Shown here: positions 56,317 to 64,000 of the stretch, piece by piece
Numbering within the stretch: the first letter of the stretch is position 1
How the letters are laid out: the number at the start of each line of letters is the position of its first letter
From: Bromus sterilis
Lineage: Eukaryota > Streptophyta > Magnoliopsida > Poales > Poaceae
Reading direction: 5' to 3'
Length of the DNA stretch: 64,000 bases
Assembly: GCA_950022295.1 (NCBI GenBank)
Contig: OX465597.1
Location: 399,533,016-399,597,015 of the forward strand
Made by a program: the position numbers and the translations under genes
Notes under the pieces: model-generated
The model's input: only the letters and a program-made list of their open reading frames with translations
Told to the model about the DNA's origin: nothing
Databases searched by the model: none

Positions 56317-59037
56317 ATGGGTAAGATAGGAGACCCTAAAGTTCCGATCTTACCATCCCGTACGAGACGAGGTACTGCTCTTAGCACTAGTGCTAAACTT
56401 GATTCACCTTCGGTTATGAGTCAGTTTGATTCACCTCAGTTACATGCTACTTCTGCTGAGTTTGGCAATATGTCAGATACTTTTGATGATGCTTCTACTA
56501 CTTTTGAGACTACAGGTTCACTTGGTTCTTTTATAGAAGAACAAATTGTTGCTGCTGCCCGACTCTCGGGTGTTGAAATTCCTGTTATCCAAACTCCTAT
56601 TGGGAAAACTCATAACTTTGCTGACCTTAAGGAGAAACTCCTTGAGGATGATTATATTACACTTGATGATGATTTTTGCAGGGAACTTAATGAATGTGCT
56701 ACTATAAAGAAGTTTCTAGCAAAACACTCCATGAAGAACAAGTTTACTCCTGATCCTACTTTTGCTACGTCTCCTATACGCATCACTGATCCTGATTATG
56801 ATTTCTCTGTTGACCTTTCACTTATATCCATAGTTCAAGCTGATCCCTTTTATGGCAGAGAAAATGATGATGCTATCGGGCACCTGACCAAACTCACTGA
56901 GTTAGGCGGCTTGTTTACCACAGATGAAAGGATCCGGAACTTTTATGTGACCAAGCTTCTTCCTTTTTCCTTGAAAGGAGATGCTAGAGCATGGTACGAT
57001 GCACTACCATGTGGTTCCATTCAGATTCCTCAAGATATGGCTATATCTTTCGTTGATAAGTATTTTCCTGCTCATATGCAACATGCTGCTTTACAAAGAA
57101 TTTATAACTTTAAACAGTTGCAGGATGAGCATCTCCCTAAAGCTTGGAGGAGATTTTGCAGTTTGCTAAAGGCTAGACCGGGACATGAAATCCCTAAAAA
57201 TGAATTACTTGATATATTTTATGCTGGTCTAACTGATGGGTCTAAATCCTACCTAGATAGTTGTGTTGGTTGTGTTTTCAGGCAAAGAACACCGGACGAT
57301 GCGGAAGAATTGATGGGAAAAATTGCCAAAAACCATGAAGATTGGTCCGTGCCTGAACCACCTCCACCACCAAAGAAGAGGGGCATGCTAGTCCTAAGCC
57401 CGGAAGATATGCAAGAAGCAAAGAAGTCCATAAGAGAGAAAGGTATTAAAGCTAACGACGTGAAGAATCTACCTCCAATTGAGAAGTTGTGTGAGGCTAC
57501 CACTCACCCACCTATGGTAGAAGTACACTCTCTTTTAGATATCAATGCAAGTGACATCCCTAAAGGTAAACCTCCTGACCAATGTTTAGATGAGCTTGAT
57601 AATTTTATTATGAAGCAGAATCACTTCAATAAGAAGATACAAGGTTAGTTGCATGATAATACTCTTGCTATCAAAAGTTTGCTTGATGTTCTAGGTAGAA
57701 CAGTTAATGATGTTAAATGTCTTGTGAAGCATTTTCATATGGTTCAAACTCAGCTTGAACAAATTTCTAATGTGCAAAAAGATTTTCTTGCTAATAATGC
57801 TAAACAGGACAATTTACAAGCTTACGGTATAAAGACCCGGGGTGGCACACACACCCAGGACCCTCTCTATCCAGAGGGGCATCCAAAGAGGATCGAGCAA
57901 GATTCTCAAGTGCAGGAAGAAGAAATTGTTAGCTCCCCAAAGAAGAAGAAGAAGAAAAAGAAACACAAGGAAGCTGACAATTTCAATGATCCTATAGAAG
58001 AAGAAGAAGAAGAAGAAGAACAAGTTGTGGATCCAAACAACATATCTACATCCGATGCTGAGACTGAAGACGGTGCTGAACCTGAAAAAGATACTGAAAA
58101 GAATGATCCACCCGAGGTTCGTGAAGAAGAAACACCCGATAAGCGCAATAAGTATACTAGAGAAGACTTCCTTTTAAGGAGACACGGGAAGGAACGAGAA
58201 CCATGGGTACAGAAACCCATGCCTTTCCCAAGCAAGTCCGTCAAATACAAAGAAGAAGAGCACTACAACAAGTTTTGTGAGTGGATGAAACCTCTTTTTC
58301 TTTAAATTCCTTTGGCTGATGCTATTAAATTACCTCCTTACTCAAAATATATGAAAGATATTGTTACTAATAAAAGAAAAGTCCCTAATGAGGCAATATC
58401 TACTATGCTTGCTAACTACTCTTTCAGTGGCAAGATTCCTGAGAAGCTCGGTGATCCAGGTATACCCACCATTCCTTGCTCCATAAAGAATAATTATGTT
58501 AGAACTGCCTTATGTGATCTTGGTGCAGGAGTGAGTGTTATGCCCTTCTCTCTCTACAAAAGGCTTTGTTTAGAGAAACTAATTCCTACAGATATCTCTC
58601 TTCAGATGGCCGACAAGTCCACGGCCGTCCCGATCGGTATTTGTGAGGATGTTCCTGTTGAAGTTGCCAATTGCTTAATACTTACTGATTTTGTTGTGCT
58701 TGACATGCCCGAGGATGGGAGCATGTCCATTATCCTTGGTAGACCTTTTCTTAACATCGCAGGTGTCGTTATTGATTGCAATAAAGGGAAGGTTACCTTC
58801 AACGTAAATGACAAAGAACACACGGTGTATTTTCCGAAGAAAATCGACAAAAGGCATGGCCTTAACTCCATTGAGAATATCGAGACCGTGAAGATTGCAG
58901 AATGGGATAGTCCACTACATGTATACCACAAATACAAAACAATGATGGTGGGGACAATGTCCATTAAAGTGAGAGTGCAATTATCACTTCATAAGAGGCG
59001 AGACTTTCTGCGCTATATATCACCGGTGTGTTGGTAA
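56317..59037 (+). pseudogene. Element M gag-protease (two stops)
   Basis: One frame of 906 codons with TAG at 57646-57648 and TAA at 58303-58305. The gag core contains GRENDDAIGHLTKLTELG, LLPFSLKGDARAWYD and FVDKYFPAHM, a Retrotrans_gag fold. Then come a Pro patch, a linker with Lys-rich and Glu-rich runs (57940-58020), and LADAIKLPPYSKYMKDIVTN, which in relatives precedes the protease. Protease core ALCDLGAGVSVMPFSLYKRL near 58516 and SIILGRPFLNIAGVVID near 58733. Both stops could come from CAG or CAA by C-to-T. The frame ends at 59035-59037, before any RT. Confidence 0.92.
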
Positions 59038-59774
59038 GACTTGATCAACCTTGCTAACTAGCAAGTTTTATATAGGTAAAAAGTTGAGCTTGTTATGTTT
59101 TCATTTCCTTTAGTTTTTATTCTCCTTGTTGTACCAAAGTTTTTGTGTTTAAAACTTCACCTGTTCTAACTTTTGCCTCAAGTTCACGAAAGTTTTTGCA
59201 GCTTTTTGAACTTTGAAAAATTCTCTACAGTAAAGTTGCCCGGAAAATTCCAAAATAATTATATTCAAAGTTTTCAGGTAAAAAGCCATCAGGGGGCACC
59301 TTTGGTTGACCAGGGGGGCCACCACCAGGCCAGAAGGCCAGGTGGCGCGGCCCAGCTCCTGTCCGCACCACCCACCCTCCTGGGTGGGTCCCATGCCCCC
59401 TGGTGGCATCTCTCCTCTCACTCTCTCTCCTTCTTCCCAAAAACACGAGTTCTTCCTCTGGTTTCTTCGTTCTTGCTGCTCTTGAGCACGTACTTTTGAT
59501 CTCTCCATTTAGCCACTTGTTTGAGCTGATTTTTTGGAACAAGTGCTCCCTCGTATGTGACTCCCTCACCCCTCCAATTAGTTTTCTAGTTGGTGGCTTC
59601 ATTAGTGAGTATTTAGTGGTTCTTGGTGTTGTTTAGTTAAGCTTAAATGTTTGTGTAGAAATTTATTTTTCAAGTTTTGCTGCTAGTTTGACCCTTGGTT
59701 AAGTAAGTAGAATGTTATGCCCAAACTAGTTTTGCTTAAATCTTCGTTTTTGTGAATTGTTAAAAATTTCAGAA
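59038..59774 (+). other. Element M spacer, possible intron or second leader
   Basis: No ORF of note. TATATAG/GTAAAAAG near 59076 and AAAAATTTCAG at 59762-59772 have splice-donor and acceptor form. The middle has GTGGCGCGGCCC (59342) and a CT-rich stretch (59405-59440), resembling LTR leader sequence. Confidence 0.5.
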
Positions 59775-60681
59775 ATGGAGAAACTAGGGAAGTGGCTTGG
59801 GAAGAAGAAACCCGAGTGCTCTAGCCGTGTCACGCGTTCCGCAGCTTTGCCTTCTACCACAAGGGCAAGCTACAATGAAGATATCATACCCGTAGAGATG
59901 TTGGACGTGTTACCCGCGAAGGCCATGGCATTTCCATGCGATGATTTTATGGAGAATGCCGGCATAAAAGAAGAGTTTTATGCTCTGTGTGAGAATGCAG
60001 GTTTGACACGGCTTGTTACAAGCCGTGTACCACAGTACGAGACACTCACCGCTATTTTTGTTAACAGTTTCAGATTTTATTCTGACAATGATATTGTGGT
60101 GTTTCGACTTTATGAAAGGTTGCTGACCATGCCTATGAGTAAATTTTGTGAAGTTTTAGGTTTGCCAGGCTTGGTCGAGAAGAAGAAGAGGAAAAATATC
60201 CTGACTGTTGAAATTAACACCCTCCTCGACTCATTCTGCAACACCGGAGTGAGGCCATCCAACCGGCAGAAGATCTCCAACATTATGTTTCCTCGCCTCA
60301 GATGGTGTGACACGCACTGTCCGTCTACCTGCACCACTTGTGTTTGATTTTTCTCGCAGGAACAGATATCGATTTTCAGTGGCCGAATTCAATGAGATCA
60401 CAGGGAGATACCAGTATCACGACCCCACAGAGGGGGTCGAGCCAGATGAGGAGCAGCGTGTCGTGTATCCACCCGTTCAGGAGGAGCACGAGGTGTATGC
60501 ACCAGTCCAGGAGGAGATCGTCGCCCCATGGGGTGAAGGGTCTTCCTCTGGATGGGGGTCGGGACCTTCCTCCTCCGCGTGGGAGAATCCCAGGACGTCG
60601 GTGTATGCTCCCGACTTCCCCTACGACCCATGGACACACCAGTACTACCCGGGAGCAGGAGGCTCCTCGGGACCGCAGTAG
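59775..60681 (+). pseudogene. Element M second ORF: Athila ORF1-like protein, internally deleted
   Basis: Starts MEKLGKWLGKKKPECSSRVT. The region FYALCENAGLTRLV, RVPQYETLTAIFVNSFRFY and MPMSKFCEVLGLPG is the signature of the ATHILA ORF-1 family that grass Athila elements carry in the position of an env-like gene. At about 60295-60330 the frame breaks, and another frame continues with VRLPAPLVFDFSRRNRYRF and a Tyr/Pro/Glu-rich tail to 60681. Relatives have well over 100 residues between these parts, so an internal deletion with frameshift is likely. No clear signal peptide or transmembrane segment is visible here. Confidence 0.75.
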
Positions 60682-60850
60682 ACGAGCCCAACTTAGGCCA
60701 AAAGCCTAAGCTTGGGGGAGTACGTGCTCTCCTCCCCTTTCATTGTATCTTCTGTTGGTTCACTTTTATCTTTTTGTAGTTTTGCCTGTTCTTCTTTGAT
60801 CTTTTAGTTTGCAAAAACCCAAAAACGATTTCTCCTTTCTTTTGCTTTCG
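60682..60850 (+). other. Element M 3' segment with polypurine-like motif
   Basis: AAGCTTGGGGGAGT at 60708-60721, as in element E at 16783. It ends at the junction with N near 60850. No LTR follows. Confidence 0.65.
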
Positions 60851-63800
60851 TTAAACCTTTCGACTTGACCGCTATACTGAGGATGGAAAGCTGTACTAAA
60901 GGAGAGATGAGTTCCCATAGCATTCTGAAAGCTTCCCCAAAATCTAGAGGTGAAAAGGCTACCACGATCAGAATTGATTTCCAAAGGAACACCGTGAAGG
61001 GATACAATTCTGGAGATGTACAAGTCTGCTAACTGGCTAGCAGTTATAGACTCGCGAACCGGAAGGAAGTGAGCAACTTTGGAAAGCCTATCTATGACAA
61101 CGAAGATGGCATTGTTTCCTTTCTGGGTTCTTGGAAAGTCGGTGATGAAGTCCATACCGACTTTGTCCCATTTCCACTCGGGAATAGACAAAGGTTGAAG
61201 TGTACCAGCAGGTCTTTGATGTTCTTCCTTAATGCGACGACAAACATCACATTCGGCAACAAATTGAGCAATGTCTCTCTTCATCCTAGTCCACCAAAAT
61301 CTCTGGCGTAGATCTCAGTACATTTTTGTGCTACCGGGATGAATTGAGAGGGGTGTGTCATGGGCTTCCTTGAGGATGAGTTGCCTTAGTTCCTTATTCT
61401 TAGGTACTACCAAACGATTTTCAAAGAATACCGTTCCTTTGCTATCTGTGGAGAAACATTTAGCAACTCCGCTAGCAATGTTCTCCTTGATCCGGCGAAC
61501 ACCTCGTGCACGCCTTTGGGCAACTATAATTTGATCCTCAAGAGTTGGTTTCGCCACCAAGGTAGAAAGATAGCCATGAGGAACAATTTCAAGGTTGAGC
61601 TTGCGAAAGTCCTCATGAAGAAGTGGTTGATACTGTTGTAACATGAGGTTGTTACAATACGACTTACGACTTAGTGCATCAGCCATGACATTGGCTTTGC
61701 CTGGGGTGTAAGAAATTACTACGTCGTAATCTTTTATCAACTCAATCCAGCGTCTTTGCTTGATATTAAGATCTGGCTGGGTGAAAATGTATTTGAGGCT
61801 TTGGTGGTCGGAATAGATCTCGCAATGGTTACCAAGGAGGTAATGTCGCCAAGTTGTTAGGGCATGAACTACGGCAGCGAGTTCAAGGTCATGGGTAGGA
61901 TAGTTCTCTTCATGTGGCCGCAACTGGCGTGAAGCATAAGCTACCACATGTCGATCTTGCAGAAGTATGCACCCTAACCCTTGCCGTGATGCGTCACAAT
62001 AGATCTCGAAATCCTTTTTGGTGTCTGGAGGTGCAAGTACGGGTGCAGAATTCAATCTTCTTTTTAGCTCTTGAAAGCTTTCCTCGCACTTGGGAGTTCA
62101 TAAGAATTTCTTATCTTTCTTGAGGAGTTCAGTTAGAGGCTTTGCAACTTTAGAAAATTTCTTGACGAAGCGACGACAATAGCTGGCTAGGCCAAGAAAA
62201 CTCCTAACTTGCTTAACCGATTCAGGTGGAGTCCAGTCAAGGACGGCCTGAACTCTCTCGGGATTCACAGCAATGCCTTTTGCAGAAATCACGTGGCCTA
62301 AGTAGGTCACTTCTGGTAGCCAGAATTCACACTTGGAGAATTTAGCGTACAGGCGATGCTCTCTAAGCTTCATCAATACTAGCCTTAAGTGTCCGGCATG
62401 ATCTTCTTCGTTCTTCGAGTAGATGAGAATATCATCAAGATAAACCACAACAAATTTATCTAGGTACTCCATGAAGATCGAATTCATCAAGCGTGAGAAT
62501 GTGGCGGGGGCATTGGTTAAACCAAAGGACATGACGGTGTACTCGTAAAGACCATAACGAGTAGTAAAAGCCGTTTTGGGAATGTCCTCGTTTCGGATTC
62601 TGATCTGATGATAACCTAATCTCAAATCCATCTTGGAGAAGACGGAGGATCCTGCAAGTTGATCATAAAGATCATTGATCCTGGGCAGTGGGTATTTGTT
62701 CTTTATCGTCGCTAAATTTAGCGGGCGATAGTCTACGCACATCCTTTCTGTTCCATCTTTCTTCTTTACGAACAGAACGGGGCAACCCCATGGCGATGAG
62801 CTAGGGCGGATGAAGCCTTTTGCCAACGAAGCATCAAGTTGGGTTTTTAGCTCAGCTAACTCATGTGGGGCCATCTTATATGGGCGTTTGGAAATTGGTG
62901 CGGTTCCGGGAACAAGATCCACTATAAACTCTACACACCTGTCGGGTGGCATGCCCGGCAGCTCTTCAGGAAAGATATCCGGGAAGTCACGAACCACCGG
63001 AATATCTTCAAGTTCGGGAAGGGGAAGTACATTCAAGGAATGCACTTGGGTTCTTGTTCTGGGTGAGGTATAGTTGATTGTTTTGCCTGAAGGGTGGGTG
63101 AGTTTCACGGATTTGCCTCTGCAATCCAGGTAGGCATTCTGTCTTGATAGCCAATCCATGCCAAGGATGACATCAATGTCTGAAGACTTGAGGGCTATGA
63201 GTGAAGCAAGGAATACTAAACCCTCAATTGCAATTTGATTACCATGGCTTACTCTATTAGTTTGCCATCTTGACCCTGGAGTTTGAATAATCATTGGGGT
63301 GGACAATTCAACAAAGGGTAACTCATGACGAAGTGCATAACTTTCCGACATGAATGAATGAGATGCTCCTGGGTCAAAAAGAACGGAAGTAGGAACAAAA
63401 TTGACTGGGAGCGTACCAAGAATGACGTCAGTGGTGTCGTCAGTCTCTTCGGCGGCGATCTGGTTCAGATGTCCACGAGTGGCGGGAGGAGCGGGTTTGG
63501 CGGTGAAGACCTTCTGGGGTGGCTTGCCACGACCATTGTTGTTGTTGTTGTTGCCTCCGGCACGGGGTGGAACGTTCTGGTGTTGGAGCTGGTTCTGGGG
63601 ACACTCGCGAGAATAGTGGCCTGCCTGACCACACTTGTAACAGGCTCCGAAAACAGTGCGTGGAGCTGGGTTGTTTGATGGAGCTGGGTGGAACTGGGTG
63701 GGTGGACGAGGCGCCACATAGGATGGCCTCGGTGGGTTGTTCTGGCGGAACATGCTGTTTGGAATCCAGATCTTGCGCTTCTGGGAGCCAGAACTGGATG

Positions 63801-64000
63801 AACTATCATCTCTAGGGTGTTTGCGAAAGTCGTTGGGGGTGTTCATGTCCTCGGCTTTGATGGCCTTGTTGACAAGGACTTGGAATGTGGCAAAGTCATG
63901 AAGGTTGAGCTCGCGACGGAGTCCGGAGTTGAGGCCACGACGGAACCTCTCTTGTTTCTTGGAGTCGGTGGAAACTTCTTCGGTAGCGTAACGAGCCAGT
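60851..64000 (-). pseudogene. Element N: Tekay/Del-type chromovirus gag-pol (partial, two stops)
   Basis: One minus-strand frame entering from the window edge with gag (RFRRGLNSGLRRELNL, then IKAEDMNTPND), zinc knuckle CYKCGQAGHYSREC at about 63600-63642, protease LFDPGASHSFM, RT with FSKMDLRLGYHQI and YLDD at 62431-62442, RNase H (EIYCDASRQGLGC, YSDHQSLKYI), and integrase with the CDVCRR finger end, GMDFITDFPR and INSDRGSLFTSRFW. TGA at 62098-62100 replaces a likely Trp between RT and RNase H, and TGA at 61315-61317 replaces a likely Arg before integrase. The frame breaks in GQVERFN at ~60851, beyond which the integrase C-terminus, chromodomain and LTR are absent. Gag continues off the right edge. 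Confidence 0.94.

Larger units (their letters stand above)
54889..60850 (+). mobile_element. Element M: Athila-type element, gag-protease plus second ORF, no polymerase
   Basis: 5' LTR 54889-56229, primer site 56242-56259, gag-protease 56317-59037, a possible intron or second leader 59038-59774, an Athila ORF1-like second frame 59775-60681, then a polypurine-like motif. No RT, RNase H or integrase between the two ORFs. It inserted in the protease of K after GCGCC (54884-54888). The 3' LTR is missing: element N begins at about 60851. Confidence 0.83.

Noticed and set aside
1..64000. Host protein-coding genes, rRNA or CRISPR arrays
   Set aside because: Every long ORF is a transposon protein or a shadow, and the tandem repeats are minisatellites without the repeat-spacer pattern.

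Overview
The window is nuclear DNA from a large-genome grass, most likely a Pooideae species (Triticeae or oat tribe). The evidence is the LTR style: many LTRs begin TGATACGTCC with primer sites of the TGGCGCCGTT type, and a centromere-type chromovirus and a Mutator element are also present. I find no host gene, rRNA, tRNA or CRISPR. Nearly every base can be placed in a transposable element, and the elements are inserted inside each other. Family names below are by recognition only. Elements carry letters A to N.

Layout. A (1-1364, minus) is the broken gag-protease of an Athila-type Gypsy element. It is interrupted by LTR B. B appears to be one LTR cut in two, with a left piece at 1365-1736 and a right piece at 23632-24347. 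Between the pieces lies C (about 1737-23631, plus), a non-autonomous Gypsy relative. C is itself split by D (5925-15219, minus) and E (16709-22832). D is a LARD-like element with 3.7-kb LTRs, a 1.9-kb non-coding interior and target duplication TTCGT. E has target duplication ATTGT and contains two LTRs in opposite orientation.

The right piece of B is cut by F (24348 to at least 45785, plus), a CRM-clade chromovirus with gag, protease, RT, RNase H and integrase. F's 5' LTR is split by G (24754-33669, plus, non-autonomous). The 3' LTR of G holds fragments of H and I. F's gag-pol is split by J (35911-42799, plus, non-autonomous, target duplication GTCGT). F's integrase is cut by K (from 45786, plus), a Gypsy element with an 837-bp LTR. 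K's LTR holds L (45862-51213), a Mutator-like DNA transposon with 9-bp target duplication CCTAATGGT. L carries a decayed transposase and a plant-mobile-domain-like gene. K's protease region is cut by M (54889 to about 60850, plus), an Athila-type gag-protease element with a second ORF. The window ends in N (60851-64000, minus), a Tekay/Del-type chromovirus gag-pol broken by two stop codons.

How the parts relate. C, G and J lack reverse transcriptase and integrase, but share LTR tips, tRNA-Asp-type primer sites, a polypurine motif that recurs inside the element, and a conserved non-coding block. This fits elements mobilised in trans by an autonomous partner that is not in the window. D looks like a non-autonomous derivative of a chromovirus. 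Most premature stops fit C-to-T or G-to-A changes, as expected for old methylated repeats. The deepest nesting I can reconstruct is A > B > F > G > H > I.
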